Positions 25,738-35,178 are shown, counted from the first letter of the stretch. The stretch is 64,000 nt of DNA from Acidobacteriota bacterium (GCA_019639195.1 JAHBSI010000001.1:124001-188000); one strand, 5' to 3'. The notes: generated by a model from the sequence alone, not told the origin. Numbers and translations: made by a program.

Positions 25738-27615
25738 TCAGCTCGACGGCTCACCGTCAATAAACGTCCTCGCCCAGATCTCAAAATTGATAAGCGCCCA
25801 TAACTTTTCATCGGCGTTCTCGCCAGAGTTATGCCTTGCGACCAGCGACGAAACGTATCGGCGATCAAAGATCCCGCGAGCGGCCGCACGTTCGCCGAGC
25901 ACGTATTCATCGACGATGTGCCGATGCGTCGTCCGCAGCCACTTTCCGAGCGGCACGGGAAAGCCCATCTTCGGCCGCGTCAGTATCTCTTGCGGCAGGA
26001 TGCCGGCCATCGCTTCCCGAAGTATCCACTTGGTCGTTCCGCCGCGGAGCTTCATCTCTCGCGGCATACGCGCCGAAAATTCCACAAGCCGATGATCGAG
26101 AAAAGGCACGCGGCTTTCGATCGACGCCGCCATCGACATCTGATCCTGCTTCATCAGCAACTCGTGCAGGTAAGTTTTTGTGTCGGCGTAAAGCAGCTTG
26201 TCAAGCGTGTCCTCGGCGTCGGTCTTTGCAAGCAGCCCTGTGAGCTCATCGTACGGAGACGCCAGGCCGAAACGCTCGCGGGCATTCAAGGTAAACAGTC
26301 CGGCCTGCTCTTTCTTTGGAAAGACCGCGAAGTTATCGAAGAAAAGATTTTCTATGTCGGCATCGCGCGCAAGAAATGTGCGGCCGAGCTTCTGACCAAG
26401 GCCCGCAGGCAGTGCCGAAACGCCGCCGCGAACGGCCCCGCGTATGAATGATGGAGTAACCGCCTCGTATCGCTCACCAAGTTCGAGCAGTTTCAACGCC
26501 TTTGCATACCGCCCGTAACCAGCAAGCGTCTCGTCAGAGCCCTCGCCAGTAAGCACGACCTTTACATGCTCACTCGCTAATTTTGAGACGAAGTACAACG
26601 GCACACTCGCGAGAAATCCGAGCGGCTCGTCCTCGTGCCAGACAAGCTGCGGCAGCTTCTCAAAGAAATCGTCCGGCGACACGACGACCTCGTGATGATC
26701 GGTCTTGAATCTCTCGGCGACAAGCCTTGCGTAGTAATGTTCGTTCGCCTTCGGATCGTCGAACGCGACAGAGAACGTCTTGATCGGCTCGTCAACAAGC
26801 TGAGACATCACGCCCGCGATCGCCGACGAATCGATCCCGCCCGAAAGGAACATTCCCAACGGAACGTCCGCCATCAGGCGAAGCTCGACAACCTCACGAA
26901 ACATCTCACGCCATTCTTCAACAAAGTCCCGCTCGCTCGCCCGCGAAAGCTTTGGTTCAAACGTCAGATCCCAGTATTCGCGGATCTCAATGCGGCCGTC
27001 TTTCCATTCGAGCGCGTGGCCCGGCTTTAGACGTTTGACGCCGGCAAACAGGGTCTCGTCACCGGTCGTCCCGTGGTTCGCGAACTGGTCCTGCAAGACG
27101 GCGAGATTCACACCAGGCTTGATCGCTTCCGCAGCAAGCAGCGACTTTATCTCCGAGGCAAAAAACAGATCGCCGTTGTCTTTGTGAACGTAATAGAGCG
27201 GTTTAACGCCAAGCCGATCGCGTGCGATGAGAAGGCTCCGCGTGTCCGCATCCCAGATCGCGAATGCGAACATTCCACGCAAATGCTCGACAACATCGCG
27301 GCCGTGCCTTTCATAAAGGGCAAGGATCGTCTCCGTATCGGAGGTCGTCGAAAAGTTCGTATCGAGTGCCTTTCGGCTTTGTCTGTGGTCGTAGATCTCA
27401 CCGTTGAAGACGATCGCGGCACCGCCTCGCTTCATCGGTTGAATGCCGCCCTTCACATCTACGATGCTCAGACGTCGATGCCCGAGGCCGACATTCGCAT
27501 CAACATAAACGCCTGCGTCGTCGGGCCCGCGATGTTCGAGTACATCGCGCATCGCGACGAGCCGATGCTCATCTACGCGTCCCTCACGCAAGGCAATGCC
27601 GTTGATCCCACACAT
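25738..27615 (-). CDS. asnB: asparagine synthetase (glutamine-hydrolysing) family amidotransferase
   Basis: 625 residues. Cys2 (MCGINGI) is the N-terminal nucleophile of the glutaminase domain, with EHRGPDDAG and FNGEIYDH around it. The synthetase half has the ATP pyrophosphatase loop FLSGGIDSSAIAG and GEGSDETLAGY. Length and context match the polysaccharide-cluster amidotransferases (XrtA/PEP-CTERM or capsule type) better than the roughly 550-residue housekeeping AsnB. It may thus amidate a sugar acid rather than aspartate. No exosortase gene is in the window. First gene of a three-gene operon. Confidence 0.88.
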   Translation of the reverse strand: MCGINGIALREGRVDEHRLVAMRDVLEHRGPDDAGVYVDANVGLGHRRLSIVDVKGGIQPMKRGGAAIVFNGEIYDHRQSRKALDTNFSTTSDTETILALYERHGRDVVEHLRGMFAFAIWDADTRSLLIARDRLGVKPLYYVHKDNGDLFFASEIKSLLAAEAIKPGVNLAVLQDQFANHGTTGDETLFAGVKRLKPGHALEWKDGRIEIREYWDLTFEPKLSRASERDFVEEWREMFREVVELRLMADVPLGMFLSGGIDSSAIAGVMSQLVDEPIKTFSVAFDDPKANEHYYARLVAERFKTDHHEVVVSPDDFFEKLPQLVWHEDEPLGFLASVPLYFVSKLASEHVKVVLTGEGSDETLAGYGRYAKALKLLELGERYEAVTPSFIRGAVRGGVSALPAGLGQKLGRTFLARDADIENLFFDNFAVFPKKEQAGLFTLNARERFGLASPYDELTGLLAKTDAEDTLDKLLYADTKTYLHELLMKQDQMSMAASIESRVPFLDHRLVEFSARMPREMKLRGGTTKWILREAMAGILPQEILTRPKMGFPVPLGKWLRTTHRHIVDEYVLGERAAARGIFDRRYVSSLVARHNSGENADEKLWALINFEIWARTFIDGEPSS

Positions 27616-27673
27616 AACCGTTGAAGTAAATACCTAATAGCAAAGGAATTACAGTCTTTTGTTCGCCAAAGAA

Positions 27674-27700
27674 GATCGGCAGCCGAAAAAGCTGCCGATC
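27674..27700 (-). terminator. terminator of the oligopeptidase gene
   Basis: GATCGGCAGC (27674-27683) and GCTGCCGATC (27691-27700) form a perfect 10-base-pair stem over 7 bases. On the minus strand it is followed by TTCTTT. It lies 41 bases past the oligopeptidase stop and upstream of asnB. Confidence 0.8.
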
Positions 27701-27740
27701 CCAAAATAAGTGGTTGTTAAAGCCGCAAAATATGCAGTTT

Positions 27741-29873
27741 TTACCTATCTATTCCGACCTCCGTCAACGCGTACGCATAGTCGAACGCGATCTCTTTCAG
27801 CCGGTCGTACCGACCCGAAGATCCGCCGTGGCCCGCACCCATATTCGTCTTCAGAAGGATCGCACTCTTCGGGTTTGTGTTGAATTCACGCAGTTTTGCA
27901 GCGAACTTTGCACCTTCCCAATACGGCACCTGGCTGTCGTTGATCGAGATCTCGATCAGCATATTCGGATACGGCTGTTTCTTGACGTTGTCATACGGCG
28001 AATACTGCACCATATAATCCCAGGCCTTCTTCTCGTTCGGATTTCCCCACTCGATCCATTCCTCGGTCGTAAGCGGAAGTGTGTCATCGAGCATCGTATT
28101 CATCACATCGACAAAGGGCACCTGAGCGATCGCCGCGTGAAATGTCTCCGGCGATTGATTCACAGCCGCACCCACGAGCAATCCGCCGGCCGAGCCTCCC
28201 TGGATCACAAGTCGATCAGACGAGGTGTATTTATTCGCGACGAGCCACTTCGCAGAATCGACGAAATCATTGAACGTGTTCATCTTCGTGAACATCCGTC
28301 CGGCGAGACGCCATTTCTCGCCGAGTTCACCTCCGCCGCGAATGAGTGCGATGCCATAGATCATTCCGCGATCAACAAGCGACAGCCTCGAGGTCGAGAA
28401 ACTCGGCGAAAGGCTCACGCCATACGAGCCGTATCCGTAAAGCAGCATTGGCGCCTTCCCGTCGAGCTTCGTTCCCTTCTTCATCATCAGAAGTATCGGC
28501 ACTTTCACGCCGTCGCGAGCAGTCGCCCATACGCGTGTCGTTTCATACTTCGATTTGTCGTAGCCGCTGGGTATCTCCTGCTGTTTGATGAGCTTGCTCG
28601 TCCGGGTCCTGAGGTCAAATTCGAACACGGAAGACGGCGTGATCATCGATGCGTAGTTGTACCGAATGAACGGCGTGTCGTATTCCGGATTCTGACCGAG
28701 GCCCATCGTATAAACATCCTCGTCGGTCTGTATCCGCATATCGGCTCGTCGTGTCTTCCGATCCATCACGCGAAGGTATTCGATACCGTTCTCTTTCTCT
28801 GAAACTACGGCATAGTCCTTAAAGAAGTCTATGCCCTCGATATTAACGTCCGGACGGTACGGAATGAACGGCTTCCAGTTCTTCTCCGTCGGATCGCTTA
28901 CCGGGGCTTTATCGACCTTAAAATTCTCCGCACCGTCTCGATTCGTCACGAAATAGAATTCGCCCATATCGAAATCCGCCGAGTATTGATGGCCTTCACG
29001 ACGCGGCGAAACAACTTTCCAGTCGCCGGTCGGCGTGTCTGACGCAAGGTAACGGATCTCATCCATCGTCTTTGCAGAAGAGCCGATAAAGAGCATTTTG
29101 CCGTCACGCGAACGCCCAACATAGCTGTTAAACAGAACGTCCTTCTCGTTGAAGACCTCGGCAGGTTTGTCGCCGCCAAGCACGTATCGAAAGATAAGGT
29201 CCGAACGTTTCGATACGCCGTCCTCAGTGCCGAAAAAGACCGTCTTATTGTCCGGCGTCCAGACGAACGATGTTACTCGCTCAAATTTCTCTGGCAGCAC
29301 CTTCCCGGTCCGCAGGTCTTTGAATTGGAGAGTGTACTGACGATAACCCGTCGTGTCGGTCGAGAAGGCAAGAATGTTGCCGTCATCGCTTACGTCAAAT
29401 TCGGCGATCGCGAAATACTCGTGGCCCTTTGCAAGCTCGTTCTGATCGATCAGCACACTCGCATCCGAACCGTCCGCTTTTGTCCCTCGAAGGTAGATCG
29501 GGTATTGCTTGCCCTCTTCCGTCTTCACGAAATACCAATACGCACCTTTCTTGTAAGGCACGCTCGTGTCGTCCTGCTTGATGCGGCCAAGCATCTCCTT
29601 GTAGAGCGAATCGACAAACCCCGAGTGTTTGCCCATGAACGACTCCGTGTATTTGTTGTTATCCTCGAGATACTTGATGATCGCGGGATCCTTCTTGTCG
29701 TTACGGTCACGCAGCCATGCGTAATTGTCGGTTATCTCGTAACCGTGGATCTTCAATACCTTCGGAACTTTTTTCGCAATTGGTGGTTTCATATCTTGGG
29801 CAACGATCACAAATCTTCCGATCACAATGATCGTAAACAAAGCTGTTACGGCGGTTAATGCTCTCTTCATCAT
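27741..29873 (-). CDS. exported prolyl oligopeptidase family peptidase (oligopeptidase B-like, S9A)
   Basis: 710 residues from ATG 29873, chosen because the signal peptide (MMKRALTAVTALFTIIVIG, then FVIVAQ) begins there; an upstream in-frame ATG at 29909 adds 12 polar residues. A seven-bladed propeller precedes the alpha/beta hydrolase domain. The catalytic triad is visible: Ser in VIQGGSAGGLLVG, Asp in SINDSQVPYWEGAKF, His in GAGHGGSSGRYDRLKE. RGGGELGEKWR is also typical of oligopeptidase B. These enzymes cut short peptides, mostly after basic residues in the B type. The signal peptide places it in the periplasm. A perfect hairpin terminator follows. Confidence 0.92.
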   Translation of the reverse strand: MMKRALTAVTALFTIIVIGRFVIVAQDMKPPIAKKVPKVLKIHGYEITDNYAWLRDRNDKKDPAIIKYLEDNNKYTESFMGKHSGFVDSLYKEMLGRIKQDDTSVPYKKGAYWYFVKTEEGKQYPIYLRGTKADGSDASVLIDQNELAKGHEYFAIAEFDVSDDGNILAFSTDTTGYRQYTLQFKDLRTGKVLPEKFERVTSFVWTPDNKTVFFGTEDGVSKRSDLIFRYVLGGDKPAEVFNEKDVLFNSYVGRSRDGKMLFIGSSAKTMDEIRYLASDTPTGDWKVVSPRREGHQYSADFDMGEFYFVTNRDGAENFKVDKAPVSDPTEKNWKPFIPYRPDVNIEGIDFFKDYAVVSEKENGIEYLRVMDRKTRRADMRIQTDEDVYTMGLGQNPEYDTPFIRYNYASMITPSSVFEFDLRTRTSKLIKQQEIPSGYDKSKYETTRVWATARDGVKVPILLMMKKGTKLDGKAPMLLYGYGSYGVSLSPSFSTSRLSLVDRGMIYGIALIRGGGELGEKWRLAGRMFTKMNTFNDFVDSAKWLVANKYTSSDRLVIQGGSAGGLLVGAAVNQSPETFHAAIAQVPFVDVMNTMLDDTLPLTTEEWIEWGNPNEKKAWDYMVQYSPYDNVKKQPYPNMLIEISINDSQVPYWEGAKFAAKLREFNTNPKSAILLKTNMGAGHGGSSGRYDRLKEIAFDYAYALTEVGIDR

Positions 29874-29968
29874 CGTTCTTTGAACCTCGTCGGCAATATG
29901 ATAGCCCATTGAAAGGCAAAACCCGGAACGGCACCGTTAGTTGGGGCGTTTGCCAATGTTAAAACTTC

Positions 29969-29998
29969 TTGACCACTCCATTCCCGAACGCATACAAT
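29969..29998 (+). promoter_or_regulatory. sigma-70-like promoter of the VCBS-repeat gene
   Basis: TTGACC (29969-29974) and TACAAT (29993-29998) are separated by 18 bases, 77 bases before the chosen start at 30075. Confidence 0.55.
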
Positions 29999-30074
29999 TA
30001 CTAGTAATAGAAACGCTTCCTCCCGCGATCCCCAACATTTGGTGTCCAAAAAAGCCTTCGGCGCATTGAACAAT

Positions 30075-31853
30075 ATGTTTCGCACAATATTCATAACCCT
30101 TTTGTTTGTCGGCATTTGTGCGGCCCAGGGGCCGCAGCCGACGCCTTCACTCGGCATCGGAGCAAGCTTGAATGGGGCTCGTCCGTTCCCGGCGAATAAT
30201 GCCTGGAATATGGACGTCTCCAAATTTCGCGTCCATCCGAACTCGCAGAATATCATCAGCAGCATCGGCCTTAACACGGGTTTGCATCCGGATTTCGGCA
30301 CCTTTTGGGAAGGCAGCCCGATCGGCATTCCGTATGTCGTAGTGCCCGGTTCGCAGCAGCCTGTTCCGGTCGAGTTCGTTTGGTGGCCCGAGGAGAGCGA
30401 TGCCGGACCATATCCCATTCCTCCGAATGCACCGATCGAAGGCGGCAATCAATCCGATGGTGACCGCCACGTTCTTGTGATCGATCGCGATACATGGCAG
30501 CTTTACGAAACATATTACTCATTTCCGGTCAACAGCGGTGCGAGCTGGACGGCAGGAAGCGGCAGCCGCTGGAATCTGCGTTCGAATAAACTTCGGCCGC
30601 TCGGCTGGACATCCGCAGACGCCGCAGGGCTCGCGATCTTCCCGGGGCTTGTGCGTCGTGACGAAGTTCTCGCAGGTGAGATCCGCCACGCATTTCGCTT
30701 CACCGCGAGCGTCACTCGACAAGCCTACGTCTATCCCGCGACGCATAGTGCCGGCAGCACCTCGAATCCAAATGCGCCGCCGATGGGCCTGCGAGTCCGT
30801 CTCAAGGCCGGCTTCAACGTGGACAACCCGGCGTTCAGCCCGAACGTCCGCGTCATACTGCGAGCGATGAAGAAGTACGGGATGATCCTTGCGGACAACG
30901 GCTCGAATTGGTACGTCTCCGGCACGCACGATCCGCTCTGGGACGACGAAGAGTTGAGCGACCTTTCGCGCGTCAAGGGCTCTGACTTCGAGGTCGTTGA
31001 CGCACCGCCGCATCTGCAAATGCCGAGCAACGATTTTGACGGTGACGGCAGATCGGACCTCTCCGTTTTTCGGCCGAGCAACGGCGTATGGTATCTGCAG
31101 CGATCCACCGACGGCTTCGCGGCTTACGGCTTCGGGCTTGAAAGCGACAAGCCGGTTCCTGCAGATCTCACGGGAGACGGCAAGACCGACGTCGCCATCT
31201 GGCGGCCGGAGAACGGCACCTGGTACGTGCTCAGAAGCGAAGATGCGACCTTTTATGCTGCCGCCTTCGGAACTGAGGGTGACATTCCCGCACCCGCAGA
31301 TTTTGACGCCGATGGGCGTGCCGACCTCGCGATCTTTCGGCCATCGACGGGCGTTTGGTATATCGCGGGATCCGACGCAGGGATGCAGATCAGGCAATTC
31401 GGCACGGCCGGAGACAAACCTACGCCAAGCGACTTTGATGGCGACGGCAAAGCCGATATCGCTGTCTTTCGTCCTTCGACGAACGTCTGGTATCGGCTGA
31501 ACAGCTCGGACGACAGCTTTAACGCGGTCGCATTCGGAGCCGCAGGCGACACGCCCGTTCCCGCGGATTACACCGGCGACGGGAAAGCGGATATCGCCGT
31601 CTTTCGCGGTTCGACCGGCACCTGGTTCGTGCTCCGAAGCGGCACGACCTCGAGTTTCTACGCCGTAGCGTTCGGCACGAATGGCGATCTGCCTGTTCCG
31701 GGCGACTATGATGGCGACGGCCAAAAGGACATCGCCGTCTTCCGGCCCACGCAGGGAATGTGGTACTTGCTGCAGTCGAACGCGGGCTTTGCCGCTACAC
31801 AATTCGGCCTGGCCGGCGACATTCCGGCCGCGACCCAAACCGCCGGCCAATAA
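30075..31853 (+). CDS. secreted protein with six FG-GAP/VCBS-like repeats
   Basis: 592 residues from ATG 30075, where the signal peptide (MFRTIFITLLFVGICAAQ) begins; ATG 30039 adds 12 residues in front of it. Residues about 20-310 are a conserved region I cannot name (NAWNMDVSKFRVHP, GDRHVLVIDRDTWQLYE, RPLGWTSADAAGLAIFPGL). From about residue 320 come six repeats of 44-46 residues of the form DxDGDGKxDIAVFRPSxGxWY, with Ca-binding-type D-x-D-G-D-G loops, likely blades of a beta-propeller. Such proteins are exported and common in this bacterial group, and their ligands are unknown. It is divergent from the oligopeptidase. Confidence 0.85.
   Translation: MFRTIFITLLFVGICAAQGPQPTPSLGIGASLNGARPFPANNAWNMDVSKFRVHPNSQNIISSIGLNTGLHPDFGTFWEGSPIGIPYVVVPGSQQPVPVEFVWWPEESDAGPYPIPPNAPIEGGNQSDGDRHVLVIDRDTWQLYETYYSFPVNSGASWTAGSGSRWNLRSNKLRPLGWTSADAAGLAIFPGLVRRDEVLAGEIRHAFRFTASVTRQAYVYPATHSAGSTSNPNAPPMGLRVRLKAGFNVDNPAFSPNVRVILRAMKKYGMILADNGSNWYVSGTHDPLWDDEELSDLSRVKGSDFEVVDAPPHLQMPSNDFDGDGRSDLSVFRPSNGVWYLQRSTDGFAAYGFGLESDKPVPADLTGDGKTDVAIWRPENGTWYVLRSEDATFYAAAFGTEGDIPAPADFDADGRADLAIFRPSTGVWYIAGSDAGMQIRQFGTAGDKPTPSDFDGDGKADIAVFRPSTNVWYRLNSSDDSFNAVAFGAAGDTPVPADYTGDGKADIAVFRGSTGTWFVLRSGTTSSFYAVAFGTNGDLPVPGDYDGDGQKDIAVFRPTQGMWYLLQSNAGFAATQFGLAGDIPAATQTAGQ
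31032..31838 (+). repeat. six in-frame tandem repeats of about 135 bases
   Basis: Units begin at 31032, 31164, 31299, 31431, 31566 and 31704, so their lengths are 132, 135, 132, 135, 138 and about 135 bases. Each encodes one FG-GAP/VCBS-like motif. The copies are clearly diverged at DNA level, so this is an old protein repeat and not a fresh tandem duplication. Confidence 0.85.
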
Positions 31854-32134
31854 CCGACGACGGTGTGCGGCTCTGCGAGGCCGAGATGTGCCGGCGATCC
31901 CCAACCGCCTCGGTTGACGGAATGATTCATGTTCGGTCGCTCGTATCTCACATTCGCTATCCCGCACTCTCATAAAAACCTCACCTCCAGATGCGACACA
32001 CATGTTGCATCGCTATCTACAAGCATATCATACTTGTCAACCCCCTATTGTTTGAAGAAATGATGACAATTCAGAAGACTTCGGATAAAATTACTGTCGT
32101 TAAACACACAAAACCTATCGGAGGCTATAGCTCA

Positions 32135-32914
32135 GTGAATTCAAAGCAATCAACTCTCGCGGTATTTTTGTACCTTCTTGCCTTGTTGTCGTTCTCATGC
32201 GGCGGGGTCGCCACGCCGACACCCGACAAAACACTCGCAGATAAGCCGACTTCGGGAAAGCCCGATGCGTCCCCGGCCGGTGATACACCAACGGCCTCAA
32301 CGGGCGGTTCGCAAGCGGCCATCGCGGGAGACTATACCGTCACGGGTTCGAACGTCGATGGCAAGGGGCAGTACACCGGCGACCTGCGGATCACACAGCG
32401 CGATTCCGTTTACCAATTTTCGTGGGTTAGCGGCGGAAAGAGCTCGGACGGTGTCGGCGTACTTGCGGGCGACAAGGTTGCGGTCGCATTTACCGACGGA
32501 AAAAATGGCTCGGGGTGCGGCGTCGTGCTTTACAAGATCCTGCCGAACGGTGACCTCGATGGAAAAGCCGGCTACTGGGGTGTGAATTCGGCCGAAAGCG
32601 AGACCGCAAAACGCACGAGCGGGAACGACCTCGACGCCGAATACGACATCTCCGGCAAGAATACTGACGGCAAGGAATATCGCGGAACTCTCAAGGTCGC
32701 AAAGGACGGCGAAGGCTACACCTTTGTTTGGGACACCGGCTCGATCGCAAAGGGTTTCGGCATTCGCCAGGGCACCACCGTCAGCGTCGGCATCGGCGGC
32801 CCGCAATGCTCCTTCGTCTCCTACGAAATAAAGCCCGACGGCACCCTCGAAGGAAAATGGGGCGGCCAAAGCTCAAAGAAATTCGGCTCCGAAACCGCGA
32901 CGAAGAAGAAGTAG
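32135..32914 (+). CDS. lipoprotein with two similar beta-rich halves
   Basis: 259 residues from GTG 32135. This start is preferred over in-frame ATGs upstream (31991, 32060) because CGGAGG lies at 32119-32124 with 10-base spacing, and because the signal peptide with lipobox LLSFSC begins here. After a Pro/Thr/Ala linker there are two related segments of about 85 residues: GDYTVTGSNVDGKGQYTGDL and, later, YDISGKNTDGKEYRGTLKVA. Each continues with a YxFxW strand (VYQFSWVSGG; GYTFVWDTGS) and a GxGxxxG turn, which points to an internal duplication. Function unknown. Confidence 0.78.
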   Translation: MNSKQSTLAVFLYLLALLSFSCGGVATPTPDKTLADKPTSGKPDASPAGDTPTASTGGSQAAIAGDYTVTGSNVDGKGQYTGDLRITQRDSVYQFSWVSGGKSSDGVGVLAGDKVAVAFTDGKNGSGCGVVLYKILPNGDLDGKAGYWGVNSAESETAKRTSGNDLDAEYDISGKNTDGKEYRGTLKVAKDGEGYTFVWDTGSIAKGFGIRQGTTVSVGIGGPQCSFVSYEIKPDGTLEGKWGGQSSKKFGSETATKKK

Positions 32915-32983
32915 CTCCGGAGACAAAAAGCGGCTGAATTGATCGGGGGTTCGGTGCAGGTTCAGATCACCCTCGTAAAACTG

Positions 32984-33018
32984 CAAAGACCACGGATCGA
33001 CAAACTCCGTGGTCTTTG
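32984..33018. terminator. strong bidirectional hairpin between convergent genes
   Basis: CAAAGACCACGGA (32984-32996) and TCCGTGGTCTTTG (33006-33018) are perfect 13-base arms over a 9-base loop, between the lipoprotein stop and the citrate synthase stop. T-rich sequence follows better on the minus strand (CAGTTTTACG). Confidence 0.75.
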
Positions 33019-33039
33019 TGATCTCAACAGTAGATAAGC

Positions 33040-34185
33040 CTACCGTTCGTTGATCGGTGTATATTTCAGGTCGCGTGGGCCGATGTATTCGGCGCGCGGA
33101 CGGATGAGTTTGTTGTTCCCGTATTGTTCGAGAATGTGGCCGGTCCAGCCGGAGATGCGGCTGACGGCGAAGATCGGCGTATAGAGATCGAGCGGGATGC
33201 CCATCAGGTAGTAGGTCGAAGCCGAGTAAAAATCGACGTTCGGGTACATTCCCTTCTTCTCGTGCATCAACTGCTCGATGCGCTGCGACATCTCGAACCA
33301 CTTGGATTCGCCGGTCTTTTCCGCCATCTGTTTCGAATAACGTCGGAGCCACGTCGCACGCGGGTCTTCCGTCTTGTAAACGGCGTGGCCGATGCCCATG
33401 ATCTTGCGCTTCTCTTCGAGAGCCTTCTCGACCCACGCATCGACATTCTCAAGCGAACCGATCTCGAGAAGCATCTTCATCACGTTCGTGTTCGCACCGC
33501 CGTGCAGCGGGCCTGCAAGAGCCGCGATGCCGGCCGTCACGCAGCCGTACATGTCAGCAAGCGTTCCGGCGACGACACGCGTCGTAAAGGTCGAGGCGTT
33601 CAGTTCGTGATCGGCGTGCAGGATGAGACAGACGTCGAACATTCGGGCTTCGTCCGCTGACGGCTTTTCGCCGCGAAGCATATAAAGAAAATTTTCTGCG
33701 ATCGAAAGGCTCGCATCCGGTGCGACAACATCCTTGCCGCTGCGGATACGGTCAAAAGCGGCGGAGATCGTGCCGATCTGGGCCGTGAGCTTGATGGCAG
33801 CGTTCATCGCGGCTTCGCGATCGGTGCCCTTGCCCGCCTTGTCGTAAAAATCGAGCGAAGAGACCGTCGTGCGAAGTGCGTCCATCGGATCCGCATCCTT
33901 CGGAAAGCTCTTCATAAAGGCGATCACTTCGGCCGGGACCGCATAATTCGCCTGAATGCTTGCCTTCAACGCGGCGAGCTCGTCCGCCTTGGGCAGGCGG
34001 CCGTTCCACAAAAGGTAAATGACCTCTTCGAACGTCGAATGTTCAGCGAGGTCATGAATGTTATAGCCCTGATAAATTAAGATCCCCTGTTCGCCGTTAA
34101 CATCGCCGATCGAACTCTGTGCAGCAACTACGCCACGGAGTCCGGCCGCTGCGGCGCCTGATCCACTCTCTGTTCCTGTACTCAT
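33040..34185 (-). CDS. gltA: citrate synthase (type I, short form)
   Basis: 381 residues, the length of the Gram-positive/archaeal dimeric class. It condenses acetyl-CoA with oxaloacetate. The three catalytic residues are visible: His in LHADHELNAS, His in the signature GIGHAVYKTEDPR, and Asp in PNVDFYSASTY; LAGPLHGGAN is also intact. A 2-methylcitrate synthase (PrpC) has the same motifs and cannot be excluded, since propionate metabolism is suggested by the mutase gene. However, no prpB or prpD is adjacent. Confidence 0.93.
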   Translation of the reverse strand: MSTGTESGSGAAAAGLRGVVAAQSSIGDVNGEQGILIYQGYNIHDLAEHSTFEEVIYLLWNGRLPKADELAALKASIQANYAVPAEVIAFMKSFPKDADPMDALRTTVSSLDFYDKAGKGTDREAAMNAAIKLTAQIGTISAAFDRIRSGKDVVAPDASLSIAENFLYMLRGEKPSADEARMFDVCLILHADHELNASTFTTRVVAGTLADMYGCVTAGIAALAGPLHGGANTNVMKMLLEIGSLENVDAWVEKALEEKRKIMGIGHAVYKTEDPRATWLRRYSKQMAEKTGESKWFEMSQRIEQLMHEKKGMYPNVDFYSASTYYLMGIPLDLYTPIFAVSRISGWTGHILEQYGNNKLIRPRAEYIGPRDLKYTPINER

Positions 34186-34473
34186 TTGATATTTATATTC
34201 CTATCCTAGTTTGCCGGCCACCTGTTTTGCAGGGTCGCCCGCCGATCTCGCCGTAAAGCATAGGTTTCGGCCGGATCAAGAGCGGCTCGATCAAAAATAC
34301 GTCCGCCTCGGCCAAAGCCTGCCGAACGTGCGTTTGTAAGGGAAACACCCGGACAAAAACCGCCCATCCCGGCAATCTTCCATTTTAGCCGAACTCCGCA
34401 CTCACAGCAAGCAAAGCTTCGATGCGTTCCCAAAATGCCCAATTCGGCCACCGCACACAGAAAAATGCCTTGC
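34186..34473. other. intergenic region without a supported gene
   Basis: About 290 bases between citrate synthase and the esterase gene. Two minus-strand open frames (34193-34375, 34206-34451) lack a ribosome binding site and resemble no family. Apart from the terminator hairpin at its right end, nothing is recognisable. Confidence 0.5.
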
Positions 34474-34490
34474 TCACCGGGCGGTGAGCA
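34461..34490 (-). terminator. terminator overlapping the esterase stop codon
   Basis: TGCTCACC (34471-34478) and GGTGAGCA (34483-34490) form a perfect 8-base-pair stem over GGGC. On the minus strand AGGCATTTTT follows. The stem includes the stop codon of the esterase gene. Confidence 0.7.
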
Positions 34491-35178
34491 TCGGTTTTAG
34501 GGCCGTATAGACGTTGGCGGTCATTATCTTTTCGCCCTCGGCATTGGGGTGAATGCCGTCTGCCTGGTTCAGGTCTTTCTTTAGGGCGACATTTTCGAGC
34601 AGGAACGGCAGATATGCGAGCTTGTATTTCGCGGCAAGGTCAGGAAAGACCGCGTTAAATTCACGTTGATAATCCTGTCCCATCGTCGGCGGTGCGAACA
34701 TCCCGCAAAGGAGCACACGGACGTTCTTTGCCTGTGCTTTTTTGATGATCGTATCGAGATTCTCCTTCATTTTTGAAGGCGGGCCGCCGCGAAGGAGATC
34801 ATTGGCACCAAGTTCGAGGATCATTATCTGGACGTTGTCGGCCCCGAGCACCCAATCCACACGCTCGAGTCCGCCGAGGCTTGTATCGCCGGAGACGCCG
34901 GCGTTTATCACCTCGTAATTGAAACCGTCCTTCGTGAGCATTTGTTGAAGGAGATTCGGGTAAGATTCCTGCTCGGTCAATCCAAAACCGGCGGTCAAAC
35001 TGTCGCCGAACGCAACGATCTTCGGGCGATCCCGGTCGATCTTCGGCGTGGCAAGCGGTTTGTTCAGCCGATCATCCGCGGAGGCCGAATTGCCGCCCAC
35101 TCGACATCCAAGCTGGAACGAGACAGCCGTGATCAGCATTATTGCTGCAGATATTTGGATCAGGATCTTTCTTGCCAT
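34474..35178 (-). CDS. tesA: SGNH-hydrolase lipoprotein (TesA-like arylesterase/lysophospholipase)
   Basis: 234 residues from ATG 35178. The longer open frame to 35460 is rejected because it would overlap the divergent ABC gene and hide the signal peptide. The N-terminus ends in the lipobox FQLGC. All four SGNH blocks are present: IVAFGDSLTAGFG (Ser), VSGDTSLGGL (Gly), LELGANDLLRG (Asn) and DGIHPNAEG (Asp-x-x-His). E. coli TesA hydrolyses acyl-CoA and lysophospholipid esters in the periplasm. The divergent arrangement with ybbA-ybbP is the same as in E. coli, which supports the assignment. Confidence 0.9.
   Translation of the reverse strand: MARKILIQISAAIMLITAVSFQLGCRVGGNSASADDRLNKPLATPKIDRDRPKIVAFGDSLTAGFGLTEQESYPNLLQQMLTKDGFNYEVINAGVSGDTSLGGLERVDWVLGADNVQIMILELGANDLLRGGPPSKMKENLDTIIKKAQAKNVRVLLCGMFAPPTMGQDYQREFNAVFPDLAAKYKLAYLPFLLENVALKKDLNQADGIHPNAEGEKIMTANVYTALKPMLTAR

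Noticed and set aside
27714..28802. 362-codon open frame on the plus strand
   Set aside because: Antisense to the oligopeptidase gene, whose catalytic triad is intact. The translation is His/Arg-rich without domain features.
30519..32003. 494-codon open frame on the minus strand
   Set aside because: It lies antisense to the VCBS-repeat gene. Its length comes from the repeated codon pattern of that gene; it has an Arg/Gly/Ala-biased composition, no ribosome binding site and no family pattern.
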